A stretch of 64,000 bases of DNA from Ischnura elegans (lineage: Eukaryota; Arthropoda; Insecta; Odonata; Coenagrionidae): NCBI RefSeq assembly GCF_921293095.1, contig NC_060252.1, positions 74,048,866 through 74,112,865 of the forward strand. The letters are read 5' to 3'. The notes under the pieces were generated by a model. It saw only the letters and a program-made list of their open reading frames with translations. It did no database searches and had not been told where the DNA came from. This document shows, in pieces, positions 42,679 to 53,596 of this stretch (position 1 is its first letter; each line of letters begins with the position of its first letter). Made by a program: the position numbers and the translations under genes.

Positions 42679-43402
42679 ATTCGTCGATGAATGTACGTAC
42701 CTACCCCCAACAACTTCAGCTGTCAGAAAACGAATAACACCTCTTTGCTTTTCTTTTTACACCTTCATGTCACTATTTGCAATGCGACTGGCGGCGTTGG
42801 ACGATTGATGGGATGCTGTTGCTAACTTCATATAGCCACGTGAAGTGCACGCGTGCCCTCTAGCGACGGGCTGTGCCACGACCACTGTTTGGTAGGACCC
42901 ACATCTGGTTGCTAACAACACGATATTACCATCCTGTCAGTGGTTTGCGCATTACAGTCTTCGGCTCGTCTCTGTTTGATCGCTCTTATAGATAACTTAG
43001 GCAGAAAAATGTATTCAAACAAACGCGAAGGTGGATACTTTTCCCATGGTTCATTCATCATTATTGGTTTTATAAATTTAAAATTTAAACAATAGTAATC
43101 ACTGGACAGATGTTTGAAATTGTACGAATCATAACACTCGGAAACATAAATTGTATATACTTGTACGGGAAAAACTTTAAATCCCCTCAAAGTTTCCAGG
43201 TTTCCAACGCGTTTCCATTTGGAAATCATCTATTACTCATTGCAGAAGCCTTCGCAAGACCTTTAAATCCCTTTAGTATTTAAAATAAAATGCTTTATCA
43301 AATACTGCAATAGCAGTAAAAATGTCGGACGTACATACATGACTTTAAAGTCGAGATTAGCGGATTAAAAGCTATGGGAAACAACTTTTAATCAAGTACA
43401 TA
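42679..43402. other. No gene recognised
   Basis: The minus frame 42912-43229 has no recognised motif. A short block near 43230-43270 is shared with about 30156-30200. Confidence 0.35.
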
Positions 43403-43694
43403 CAGGGGCGGATTCAGCATCAAATTGGGGGTTTCATGAGCTTGGTTCGGGGACTATGGAATACCTCCGGGAGAGAGGGGTTCTCCCGGGTAAATGTTTT
43501 TGTTGTGAGTGCTACGCTCTTCGATAAATACAGCTCAAACTTCGCTCTCGTTTCGGTCTTGTATTCATGTATGTGTATATACGCTCCCACTATATTACAA
43601 GGATAAAAAACTATTAAACTAATAAAAAAATTTAAAAACATGATGAAATTTGGGGGAGTTATGACCCTGTGACCCCCTCCTAAATCCTCATGTG
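43403..43694 (+). mobile_element. hAT-like element, 8-bp TSD
   Basis: A 292-bp segment starting caggggcggattcagcatc and ending cctaaatcctcatgtg. The flanks agtacata (43395-43402) and actacata (43695-43702) match 7/8. It is directly followed by a family G MITE. Confidence 0.75.
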
Positions 43695-43702
43695 ACTACA
43701 TA

Positions 43703-43956
43703 TGAGGGGGTGAGAAGCCAAGGAGTCCAAGTTATTTTTTTCTCTTGACAAAGTCAGGTTCAGAAATTCATAGACGAAATATTCATAAAATTGGTGACCA
43801 AGGGATACGCGTGAGTCTGTTCTGTGCTGACATCGAGTGGAAAATAAAATGCATTACTAAATATCCAGTTTATCTCGTTTGTTTTCTTTACCTAATTTCT
43901 GTACTCTCTGTTTAGATAAAAAATTGCTTGTTCATTTTGCTTTCTCACCCACTAAT
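43703..43956. mobile_element. Foldback MITE family G, copy 3
   Basis: 254 bp running tgagggggtgagaagccaag...ttgctttctcacccacta. The interior is the inverse of 30726-30979 (gtgctgacatcgagtgg, tttctttacctaatttctg). Confidence 0.65.
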
Positions 43957-44309
43957 ACGTATAATGATTACAATGGTATTAAATTTTGGCCAGCTTTTTC
44001 GATTTAGACACCTGTATCCGATACACGAGCGCTGCCACTATTCCAGATTTTCGTCTTTTCGAGACTGCTATGAGAAGTGAGCGGCTGAAGATAGACGTGG
44101 ATTTTCCAAGGATTTCGTGCGTCTGGGAAGGTCTTCTGTGCATTTCGCAACGGCAGTGGCGAAAGTGAGCCATTTCACGTTATTTTCGCGGTCTGGTGAG
44201 TGTCGTGGTTCCTATAAGGGAGTGATGGAGTCAGCCATGGACAGGTTCTCTCGGCCCAAATACGGTGCTAATCACTGCGGACCACCTTCAATTTAATGGT
44301 AAAAAAAAC
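43957..44309. other. No gene recognised
   Basis: 60- and 64-codon frames overlap on opposite strands at 43979-44173, with no recognised motif. Confidence 0.35.
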
Positions 44310-44420
44310 TACATTTATGTAAAACCCATATGCCGCCTCGATGGGATTATGGGTGGTTGTTGATAGAAAGCCAGCCGTTTTACAAAACAAAGCAAAAGAA
44401 AATAAGGTGCTCGTTTAAGT
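44310..44420 (-). mobile_element. LINE-A 3' UTR fragment
   Basis: cccatatgccgcctcgatgg and gccagccgttttacaaaac are the inverse of the aaacggctgg...ggcttgcggg 3' UTR seen at 47485-47540. Confidence 0.5.
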
Positions 44421-44573
44421 CCGCAATAGATCGAGAACCGGAAAATTATGCGTTTTTTAATTTTTAAAACTCATTATCCACAGTAAAAGGTTTAAGAACG
44501 ATCCCATTGATTTAACATCTGAGCCAAGTACGTAGGCTCTTGTCTACCTATACATACTATTCTAGTTGGCGCG

Positions 44574-44841
44574 CGGCTAGGAATTCAGGCTAGGGGGGGT
44601 TTTAGGAGCAACTAATACTGGTGGATATGGAATACGGGAGGCGCGGGTGCCCTCCCACAGAAAATGTTTAAGGTAAATGGTTCAAAATGGTGAGTTTTGC
44701 GGATTTCTGAGGGATATTTTATCAATCCGTACACAATTCTATAAGTAATAAATATGCAATTAAGTAAAATTTATTAAATTTTAAAATTTCTCTGAGGTCT
44801 GGGAGGTTTCTCCACAAAACCCCCCCCTCGCTGCGCCACTG
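44574..44841 (-). mobile_element. hAT-like MITE, near-complete TSD
   Basis: Left end agttggcgcgcggctagg, right end ctcgctgcgccactg. Right flank ctattctt (44842-44849) against left ctattct (44567-44573). The interior is the inverse of the 42368 element (gcaattaagtaaaattt). Confidence 0.8.
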
Positions 44842-44919
44842 CTATTCTTCAACTACATAATACTAGTTAAAATAAAATATAAAATAAATACATACTATAC
44901 ATACACATAAATACATACT

Positions 44920-45160
44920 ATACAAGCCGCCTCAACAGCCGTGAGGCACCCAGGGCTCTAAAAATATATGTATATAGGGCTATTTTTAGTAGGGCACCAG
45001 CTGTTTGCCGAAAAGGATATATGGAGTGATAATATTACTGAGTCCCACTTAGCACTTATTGAAGTTCTTTATTGCTCGGGGGAAAACTAATACCTGTACC
45101 AATCCGTATATCCAAAATACGTCGTATCGTTTCTGTTGCACCTGGAAGCATAGTGTTATG
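44920..45160 (-). mobile_element. LINE-A 3' fragment
   Basis: The inverse complement gives a diverged DKL-type segment, then NSF..R and the 3' UTR (caagccgcctcaacagccg in plus). More diverged than the other copies. Confidence 0.55.
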
Positions 45161-45163
45161 CAT

Positions 45164-45280
45164 ATGGCAATAACAAAAAAGTAACGACGATAACAAACAT
45201 TTACGATGATACTGATTCATAACTTAAAGGGTGTGTGGAAACAGTTGTGAATAGTTTAATAGTTTTACGGTGCGTGTATT
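45164..45280 (+). repeat. 117-bp direct repeat, left copy
   Basis: atggcaataacaaaaaagta to ttacggtgcgtgtatt. It is identical to 45679-45795 at 115 of 117 positions, the highest long identity seen between two non-hairpin segments here. The 398-bp spacer has no ORF. Confidence 0.9.
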
Positions 45281-45678
45281 CTAGGCTAACGTTTTCCGAG
45301 TCGCTAACTGTTCATAATTGCTCAAGGAACATAAGCCTATTACGAAAGCTCCGGATCCCTTGCGGCTCCTTAGCGTACTTCCTGTAAAAGCTGTGTAACG
45401 CTCTGTATTGCCTCGTTTAAGGTTTTGACGATACATGCAGCTTTCCTTTTTGTTTATTTTATTTTCGTATTAAATGGGGTGCTCTCATAAAATTAAAAAG
45501 GTAATTTATTTACATGTCTAGATAAGTAAGTTAGATTTATTAACTTAGGCGAAATATGACTTCATAATTCTGAATACTTCTGTTGCTAGAGAGCTTCAAA
45601 GTTCGCAAAAATTAATAAATTCTTTCGCGCTTCAAGAACGCCCTGTGATGTCAGAATGCGAGTAAGCAGACTCGCTCC

Positions 45679-45795
45679 ATGGCAATAACAAAAAAGTAAC
45701 GACGATAACAATCATTTACGATGATACTGATTCATAACTTAATGGGTGTGTGGAAACAGTTGTGAATAGTTTAATAGTTTTACGGTGCGTGTATT
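45679..45795 (+). repeat. 117-bp direct repeat, right copy
   Basis: Differs from 45164-45280 only at two A/T positions. Neither copy has TG...CA termini, and no flanking target duplication is visible, arguing for local duplication rather than LTRs. Confidence 0.9.
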
Positions 45796-47049
45796 GCGCA
45801 ATGGTTGACTCCGACTTCGAAAAGACGCATTCTGGGAACATTCTGAGGGTAGATTAATTTAGTAATTTTCTAATGCTGTGGAAATCGCCATAGATAAGGA
45901 TGATGAAAAAGTAATAAGCGCTATTTACCAAGACTGTGCTGAATCTTCCAGTACCTATGCATACATTCTTTAAACCTGTCAATTATTCAGGATAAATATT
46001 TCACATGACTGATGATGAAATTGACATATAAAAAAATAAATTGTACATAGAGATACATAGGTTTTTATAAAACCGGGACAAATAGTCTACACTCTACTGG
46101 CATCACGTAGACGTATTGTTTACTGGGCTCTGACGTCACGATCAGCCGACATGGCGATGGGTCGTTTGGAGCGCAAGATTCAAAGACAATTTTCAAATTT
46201 TAATTTTACGATTAATACGCAAGTTAGAGAAGAACAGCTTTCATTGTAATTTTTAGCACGAAGGATATTTTTTTATCGCATAATCATCCATTTTCAGTGG
46301 AATTCCCCATTGATTTCGGATTATTCTACGCCGGATCGCACTTTCTCTCCTACTTATGTAGGAAGGGGAATCCTGAGCAACAGAATCGCCTGAAGACTCG
46401 CTCACTAAAACTTGGCAAAACTCATTATTAACCACATCGATAAATGACGTACTCCTTCAGTCGTAGCATATACCGGACGATTTATTTACAGGCGACCGAG
46501 ATTGAAATGGAAAACCCGAGATCACGTGATGAGTCCGATTGGCTGACAGCGGCTGTAGTGTTCTTTCGTGGTGTTCATTTCGGTTTGACATTTATTTCTA
46601 TGACACAATACCGACGAAGTAGCGGTATTATTATTATTTAAATTAAATTCATTCTCTTCTGATTCGTTAGCTGAATTTTCCAGGGAGAATTCGGTGAGGA
46701 CGCATTTCAGAGGTTGACTGGCGTGGCTGGATGGTTTCCAATTTTTTAGGATCCGTCTGTTGGGGACAGTGTAATTTTTATGCTCCGAAGGGATGAGACC
46801 CGAAGAATGGAAGCCCTACGTCACCGCCCCTCAACCAAACCGTCTAAGATGCGGCCTCACCAAATTCCACGTAGCCGCTAAATTTTTCATTTCCCATACT
46901 GAAACCCACGTTGGAGTTTCAGAATTGGCATACCAGCGTTTGCTTATCGCGCTGTGACATTTAGTACTCTGGGATATATTCGCTCGTGAGTACTCATCTA
47001 TGGGTAAAATATGTGCCTAATTGTTATCAATCCATCACCTACATGAAGA
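45796..47049. other. No gene recognised
   Basis: About 1.2 kb. The frames 46253-46435 (minus) and 46444-46641 (plus) abut and are unrecognised. Confidence 0.35.
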
Positions 47050-47555
47050 TTTTCGGATGAGAAAGTAAAAGAAAGATGCTATTTCGAACTCGTCCGAACG
47101 CACCTTGAATATGCAGCTAGCGTATGGGACCCGGTGCAGGAAGACTTAATCCGCGAACTAAATAAAATACAAAGGAAGGCTGCGCGGTTCGTCGAAAACT
47201 GCTATTGGCGTTCAGACAGCATTACCTAGGCTTGGGGCCCCTGGATACTCGGAGGCTGCGCGCTGGGCTTAGAATGATTGAACAATTGAGAATGGATATC
47301 TTTAAGAGCGACACGGTTAACATAATACTAGAGCCCTACTATATTTCCAGGTCCGACAGGAGCGATAAATTAAAAGATATATTTTGCCGAACGGGTAGAT
47401 ATGGGAATTCGTTTCTCTCCCGAACCATAAAGGACTTTAATAAATGCTAGTCGTAATTTCCTTAAAGCACTTCCTTCTTATGCGTAAACGGCTGGTGTCT
47501 TAACACCCCCTGCCACACGCCATTTAAGCGGCTTGCGGGGTATTATTTAGATGTA
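47050..47555 (+). mobile_element. LINE-A 3' half, best-preserved copy
   Basis: Encodes ...CYFELVRTHLEYAASVWDP, then IRELNKIQRKAARFVENC. After a frameshift comes the 81-codon frame 47205-47450: LGPLDTRRLRAGLRMIEQLR, SRSDRSDKLKDIFCRTGRY and SFLSRTIKDFNKC, ending in TAG. The 3' UTR has acgccatttaagcggcttgc, then ggggtattatttagatgta. This is the reference copy for the other fragments. Confidence 0.85.
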
Positions 47556-47954
47556 CACCAATCACCTCCGTGCAGTGTGTGGTGGTTACCCTCTCGTGAA
47601 AATCGATTTTGCGGCTCCTTCGTTTTCATATATCTTCATTAAAATACTCACGACGAAGGTTAATATTTTAGTTAATTAATTGATTAATGTCCATAAGACC
47701 CGAAAACAGCACAATGAAGCCTTTACACCACATGGGTCGACAAAAAATAACAAAAATGATGTCAAATCACAATCAATGATGAAGAAAATATCGCTACGGT
47801 CGAATCAAAGAGCTGTAAAAGGTGTTATCTGAAAAATGCATGGAAGTCGGGTAGTCCACTTCCAAATAACGACTAATACCACCTAAAATCCCTAATCATT
47901 TAATGAAATCTGTTGACGATCACAAATGTCCATACCCAGGACAATAGTAACTCA
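47556..47954. repeat. Contains 3' part of SINE 2 at about 47765-47880
   Basis: gtcaaatcacaatcaatgat, then gctacggtcgaatcaaa and ttatctgaaaaatgcatg parallel 49859-49955. The remainder is unassigned. Confidence 0.45.
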
Positions 47955-48025
47955 CCCAGGCAGGATTCGAACCCGTAACCTTTAGTTTTGGAAGTCGAAG
48001 ACTTAACCCCGCCGCCAACATCTAC
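47955..48025 (-). repeat. tRNA-like SINE head (SINE remnant 1 family)
   Basis: The inverse complement gives gttggcggcggggttaagtc, then ggttacgggttcgaatcctg and cctgggtgag. The B-box ggttcgaatcc is near-perfect. It lacks a foldable tRNA acceptor stem, so this is a SINE head and not a tRNA gene. Confidence 0.6.
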
Positions 48026-48422
48026 TGATGCATATATCATCTGCTGAATTTTTTCCGTTTCCCGTAATAATGCTGAGGTTTGGATTTCAAATGTTGGCCT
48101 CAGCTTTTGCCTTCCTCGCATTCTCCTCGAGCACCATTGTTTATATCGATTAACTTGTGATACTTATCTATTGCTGAAAACCTGTACGTAATAGCCAGTG
48201 ATCATTCCATCACCAAACAGCAATCAGCTCTGTGCCGAGTACGATGTTTTCCCACCTGCGGAAAATGGAAATCGTCCTCGCCTCGCTTACGTATTCATAT
48301 ATCCCCTTTAATAAGGTGTGCGCTAGAAACGAAGAACATGTTATTTTAATGACAATTTCAAAATGCGCTCTTAAAATTGCACTTCTGACAGACTACCGCA
48401 AAAATTAGATTTTCTATCCATT

Positions 48423-48605
48423 ACTTCATGTAAGTTGCAGTTTAAAATGTACATTTTTGCACGGGTTTTCAGGCAATACTTTTCGTTGCATGGGAAAAAC
48501 TATCTCCACCGGAGGTGAAATTCGCCTTAGTGAAATCGTTTGATTTAGCCGGGATTCGGGATCTCCCTATTGCCTGTCGGGTATGCAACCATCTACACCA
48601 CATAA
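48423..48605 (-). repeat. tRNA-derived SINE 2, minus copy
   Basis: The inverse complement begins tggtgtagatggttgcatac (A-box-like), then gatcccgaatcccggcta (degenerate B-box), then gcgaatttcacctccggtgg, which is shared with the two plus-strand copies at 48606 and 49575. Confidence 0.55.
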
Positions 48606-48900
48606 CATACTTTACCCGCAATTATAAGATCTAGGTTCGAATCCAAGACATTACAGTTGATTGTTTTCATGGCGAATTTAACCTCTGGTGGATATAACTC
48701 TCCACACGTGCGCAAAAAGTCACTTGTTTCATTCAGTGCGTCGTGGGAAAAATATTGGTGCTGCTACTTTATGCATGTTATTTTTTTTAACAAATGTGAT
48801 ATTCCCCATACCATAAGAATTGTGATAAAAATTAAATGTGGGCACGTAACCGTACTGCTTTTTGTGTTACAAGGAAAAAAAGGCTGTAATTGAAGTCAAA
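48606..48900 (+). repeat. tRNA-derived SINE 2, plus copy
   Basis: aggttcgaatccaagac (B-box), then gcgaatttaacctctggtgg, gtgcgtcgtgggaaaaata and gtgataaaaattaaatgt. Head-to-head with the copy at 48423. Co-linear with 49575-49870. Confidence 0.6.
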
Positions 48901-48904
48901 TCAC

Positions 48905-49145
48905 AGTCATCATCATATTAGTCAACAATCCTAAGATTGGTTTGACGCAGCTAAACATTCCTCTCTCCTTTCCGCTTGCCTTTTCATAGCGACGTATTTC
49001 TTCTCTTTTACATCCTTTAAAGCCTATTTAACTCATTCGGGGCCGTCCCGAGCCCTTCTTCACTTCCACTTGTCCTTCAACGATTGTCTTCATCAGACCA
49101 TCGTGCCTCAAAATATGGCCAGTTAAGTTTGCGTCTTCTGCTCAA
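48905..49145 (-). mobile_element. LINE-B (RTE-like) 3' end, segment 1
   Basis: In plus orientation: cagtcatcatcatattagtc (inverse of the gatgat tail), caatcctaagattggtttga, then ttcgcttgcc-type and ggggccgtcccgagccc. Interrupted at 49146 by the piggyBac-like MITE. Confidence 0.8.
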
Positions 49146-49367
49146 CCCTTTCTAACCCAGAGCTGTTTCTGGGAGAAATCAAATTTTGAGATTTTTCATT
49201 TTGAAAACTTGAAAATTTTACACTCAATGATAATTATCCTGGCAGCTAAATATTTCGTCGATAAAATTTACACTACAAAATAATATTTAGTTTAGATATC
49301 TCTTAAAAAGAGCTGTAAGTTTAAACATTTTTGATGTTGCTTAGAAGCTACATTGGGTTATGAAGGG
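49146..49367 (-). mobile_element. piggyBac-like MITE inside LINE-B
   Basis: 222 bp, the inverse of 3817-4040. Flanks are tcaa (49142-49145, a one-base change from TTAA) and ttaa (49368-49371). The intact LINE-B sequence at the same place elsewhere reads ccttaagg, so the TTAA target is directly visible. Confidence 0.9.
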
Positions 49368-49565
49368 TTAAGGTTTTTAGGAGGCTTCTCTTTTCTCCCT
49401 CTCTTCTTAACACTTCTTCGTTACTTACACGGTCAATCCATTGCATCGTCATCATTCTTCGGTGGCATCACATTTCGAATGCTTCCATTCTTGACTTCTC
49501 CGCTGCTGTCAACGTCCAAGCCTCGCTTTCATAGAGAAACATACTCCACGTGTAGCATCGTATGA
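49368..49565 (-). mobile_element. LINE-B (RTE-like), segment 2
   Basis: Continues the inverse LINE-B: ggtttttaggaggcttctct, then gacttctccgctgctgtcaa and gcctcgctttcatagagaaa (inverse of the LYGSEAWTLTAAEKS region). Confidence 0.8.
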
Positions 49566-49574
49566 ATCAAATCG

Positions 49575-49955
49575 CAGAAGTTGATGAAAATGTAAAATAT
49601 CTTGATTCGAATCCCGGAAAATGAAATTGATTTTTTCATAGCGAATTTTATCTTTGGTGTGCATAAATATGCACGTGCAAAGTCGCTTGTTTCATTCACT
49701 GCTTCGTGGGAAAAATGTTGGTTCTGTTACAGTACACATGTTAATTTCTTTTAAATCTGATAAGATATTCTTCATACTATAAGAATGGTGATAAAAATAA
49801 AATGTATCCACGCAACCGTACGACATTCTGTGTTACTGGAAAATTAAATGCTGTAACTGAAGCCAGATCTCATTAGTCAATGCAAATGTTGCTACGGTCG
49901 AATCAAATTACCGAAAAAGATCTTACCTGAAGAATTCATGAAAATTTGGTCGTTC
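49575..49955 (+). repeat. tRNA-derived SINE 2, second plus copy
   Basis: gattcgaatcccggaaaat, tagcgaattttatctttggt, gcttcgtgggaaaaatgttg and gtgataaaaataaaatgtat parallel 48606-48900. It extends 3' through gctacggtcgaatcaaa. Confidence 0.6.
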
Positions 49956-50039
49956 TTTCTCAAAGAAATCGCTATTATTCAATCATGAAATCGGTAGATG
50001 AAAGTAGAAAATGAGTTACACGAAAAACAGAATATTCAT

Positions 50040-50330
50040 GCATCAGCAATTCTCTCATTAGTAATAATAGTAAACGCGAAATTTTGTGCCCACTTCTCAT
50101 GATTTGGTGACGTCATTAGAGTTCCGGATAATAAACTTGTCAAGGAAATATCTCTAATTGTGGAAAGAATCGCTAACACTGATGTTATCAAAGAGGAGCA
50201 ACCCGAAGACGATGTAAGAAAGACAGGGTATAACTGAGAATAGGTAACCGTCTCTGAAGGGGTGTGTGACATCAACACCTCATCTGTGAAAGGGTGAAGG
50301 CCATTCGCCGCGTGTAACTCGAGACATAGA
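50040..50330 (+). repeat. Repeat family C, copy 3
   Basis: gtaaacgcgaaat, cccacttctcatgatttggt, gacgtcattagag, then gtgtgacatcaacacctcat and gtgaaagggt match the order in 4440-4745. The 119-codon minus frame 50036-50395 spans it and is not recognised. Confidence 0.5.
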
Positions 50331-51129
50331 CGAGGTATCGAAAAACGGAAAAATGAGGGTCTATTTTTCAAACCTACTAAACAATTGACAGTCAAAGGAA
50401 ATCGATGAACTCGCCCATTATGTGCATGCCATGTACGTTTTGGTATTCTTATTTCTAGCCTCGATGGGTGCCGTCTATGGCGGAAAAAATGTTTTAAATA
50501 GGTTACGCATCAGTTTATTGTTTCGGATCGCGCTGATAGACGACGATGACCCTTAAATTTTCCCGGTATTTTTACCGGACAATGTTCCAGCTGTCTATGA
50601 GTATATATACCATCTCATCATTGGTAATTCTTTTGCCTTGAAGATGCACTAAATGTTCAAAAAGCATAACAAGTATAAGGGACCAGTGTTAATTTTCCAG
50701 TGAAAGTGAAGCAAATGATAGACGGTGAGCGCATGCAATGCTCAATAAATCTAGTAATATCTAAGCCTAACCGGTAACTGACATCGGGAATAGGTAGTCC
50801 GAAAGGGCAGCAACAGATATACACTTATTATTTTCTTGATTATTTTTTGTCTTACATCTTTTTTATGGTACAGGGTGGAGAAAAATTGTGTCTCGAAATT
50901 TTAATCCTTTATTACTGATGATGTTTATAACTTATTACTTCGAATGCTATGCCTACATTTGTCTTTGCTTTTGTCCAGAGCATCCGGCAACAGGGCAAAC
51001 TCGCGGCCAATCGGAGCGCTTAGCTCAAAGTTTCTGTAGATAACAATGGTGCATTTTCAGTCCAAAAATCATTAGTGATTTTGTTTCTAACTGGTATCCG
51101 CTATTCATTGTTAAATTTCGTGACTCAAT
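50331..51129. other. No gene recognised
   Basis: AT-rich sequence with no repeat or gene identified. Confidence 0.35.
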
Positions 51130-51771
51130 AGGGTAGTTTCCTTCATCAAAGAAAACGAAATGCATTGATTGCGATTCATTAGTGTACTCACAATATACAA
51201 ATTTGGTTTTAGAAATCCCAGTTTAGACGAATGGCAATGGTCAATTTTAACCTCATTTGAAAAAGGCCAGATTGCCGCCCGTGCGATTCCACTCCACGCG
51301 ACATCACAGGGTCCTAGTTTCTATACGAGTAGTTAGGAGTTTTAAATTGTCTGAGATTACCAATGCATGCATGAGGCACAGAGCTCAGTGAAACATCTCT
51401 TAATAATCACACATTAAAAATACCTAATTTTGGAAAGTTTCCTTCGTTTGATAGGGTTAATCCTTATTTAAGCCAAGTGCTACCTGCTAGCAGGGTACTC
51501 AGCCACCTGCTATCAGCCTGCGTCGTATCAGCGCTCAAGCCTCGCCCCAAGGTCACCTCACACGCCGACAGCTGGAACCAGAAATACATCACACGGACTT
51601 TTCCCATTATTCCTACCCAGCCGTCGCATTTTCGCGCGCTTAAAATTTTTCACTTTTCGTTTAATCGCGAAAAATAGATATCATCATTCGAAAATCTAAG
51701 AGCTTGAAATGCGCACTTCAGGAGTAATAATCTTTAGATTTAGGCAATTAAAAATAATTGGAAACCACGCT
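51130..51771 (-). mobile_element. ATAGGG-family MITE, copy 6
   Basis: A 642-bp minus-oriented full copy with ends agggtagtttcc and ggaaaccacgct. Internal blocks are in the expected inverse order. Confidence 0.85.
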
Positions 51772-51889
51772 ATTGTTTTCCACCCTGCACTAAGACTATA
51801 TAAACTACTTAGTTAGTAGTGAGTAGTTTAAATGGTCTAAGACCCTGTATTTCATGATTATCGCGCTGGAAGTCTGGATTCTACCTCTT

Positions 51890-52220
51890 TAAAGGATGTC
51901 TCCCGCGGAGTGGTCGCGAGCGTCCCCCTCGCTTTAAAACCTTTCCATTGGTCGTTTGCGCGCGCTCCTCTGTATGTGTGTGTTTTTGTCTGAGCACAGG
52001 AGAGAGAGCGCTCGTGCGATTACTTCGCCGGCAGAGGGAGAAAGTGAAGCGTAGGGCCATTTTATTTTCGCGCCCGAGACGGTCTTCAATGGACGGCGAC
52101 GCTCATCACTCCTCGTGTCAAATTGCGCCGTTTTTGTATGTGCGCGGTGAGCGTCAGCGCGCTATTTCTTCAGTGCTCGACATTCGTTTTCAGCTGCTTT
52201 ACACTCCATAAAATGGCCTA
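51890..52220 (+). promoter_or_regulatory. CpG-rich segment, candidate promoter or first exon
   Basis: CpG-dense for about 330 bp (ggtcgcgagcg, gtttgcgcgcgctc, gcgcggtgagcgtcagcgcg). Contains an 87-codon frame (51948-52211) with no recognised domain. A gtgtgtgtttttgtctgagc stretch and an agagagagcgc motif are present. No supporting exon downstream. Confidence 0.2.
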
Positions 52221-52374
52221 TCGATGTACTATTTAACCCACTTATGACCACCACTGACTAATTTCTACAAGTGCTTGAGGTTAACGTGACGAGATACGAC
52301 ATAAAGTTGTAGAATCGACCTTTTCGCTCATTGTCAGTTTCAAACTGGACTTCACGCGCGCGGATTCATTATTA

Positions 52375-52593
52375 AGGCCGTTTTACATTAGGTACGTCAT
52401 TTCGCAATGTGACGTATGTACGAAGGCGCAGTCAAATTGTGTCGTGTTTGGCAGTGAATTGCTAGAACGCATGCGAGAATATATGTATGCGAGATGGCAA
52501 AATAGCTCTTGCTCTAATTCCGAGCTTGCATTCAAGCAATTAAAAAAAATCATTGCTATCCTGCGCAGTGACGTGCCTCGTGTAAAATAGCCT
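52375..52593. mobile_element. PIF/Harbinger-like MITE E, TTA TSD
   Basis: 219 bp running aggccgttttacattaggta...cctcgtgtaaaatagcct. Perfect TTA on both sides (52372-52374, 52594-52596). Interior shared with 22091 (gtgaattgctagaac, atggcaaaatag). The 52383-52670 minus frame is internal. Confidence 0.85.
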
Positions 52594-52627
52594 TTACAAT
52601 GAATAGCTGTACAAGACACCCTACTAT

Positions 52628-53475
52628 GAGTCTTGAAAAGTTTGACTGTAAATTGGCAGCAAGTTCTCATTAGTTGGACTTATTAAGTGGTACAAGTTCT
52701 TTCCAAAGAAATGCAAGGAATCGCCGATCTATACTAGTCTCACCTCACAAAGACACGCGATTGTTATTGCTTTAAGAATTCATGTAATCCTTTTTTGTGT
52801 TATAATTTTTCCCCACTCTAATCTGTTATTTTTTTAGTTATTTTTCTAACTTTTCAGACTCTGTGTCTTGCCTAACTACTTTTCTGGAACCTTTAGCGTC
52901 GCGATGTAGAGGCATATGAAGTTCCGTTGCCAATTGGCTACAGGTTTTCGTATGCTGGACGCGTTAAGGCATTTTCATTCCCTTTTAAGAAATCAAATGA
53001 ATGGATACTCTTATGAAATCCCTCCTTTATTGACGATATTTTTGCTGATTGAAACATAAACCATCCTTTACCCAATAACTTTCTCTATTATACCGCGCTA
53101 CTTGTTTTCATTTTTTATTCTACCAAATTTTTTCTTGAACTCCTCAGTACCCGTGCAGCACGTTACCTGGGAGAGTGCATTGTTATGAAGTTTTGACACT
53201 TGCTTTCCGCTTTCAAAGGTTCGTTCGTTTCAGCAGTGACGCGTTAGTTAACCTAAAGGGATTCTTAAGTCCGCCGCTAGGACTGTTCTCGCTCCGCGCG
53301 CATTAAAATCAAATTTCACAATCGCCACTCGTGGCGCTAGCAGTCATCGATTTTCACTTTTCGCGAAGAAATACACGGTAGTAATACGTAACTGCGCCAA
53401 TAAATTATATGAACCACGCAAGCATGCAGAGACAATTTTCAACTAAAGAAGACCACTTCCACTACGGCTAAAGGC
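52628..53475 (+). repeat. Duplicated segment I, copy 1 (~850 bp)
   Basis: Co-linear with 57561-58432 from agtttgactgtaaattg to ggcgaaagt(c/t)ac, at roughly 90% identity by eye. Contains an acceptor-like ttttcag followed by a frame ending in YAGRVKAF...KKSNEWILL and TGA. Upstream of that the frame is closed by TAG in this copy but open in the other. Possibly an unclassified transposon carrying part of an exon. Confidence 0.75.
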
Positions 53476-53596
53476 GAAAGTCACACTGAACGAGATACCG
53501 CTGAATTTTGGCGCCGCCGAATTTAAATGCGCGCGAAACGGCAACAAATATAACGTTTACCCGCCAGGTTTTCTGAGCTTCCTCTTGCGTTAAATA

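Noticed and set aside
45164..45795. TRIM or LTR retrotransposon
   Set aside because: The direct repeats lack TG...CA ends, no primer-binding site or polypurine tract is visible, and no target duplication flanks the unit.
47955..48025. tRNA gene at 48.0 kb
   Set aside because: Good B-box but no closing acceptor stem. It resembles the SINE head at 33.9 kb.
50036..50395. 119-codon minus ORF
   Set aside because: Spans repeat family C copy 3, and the corresponding positions in other copies contain stops.
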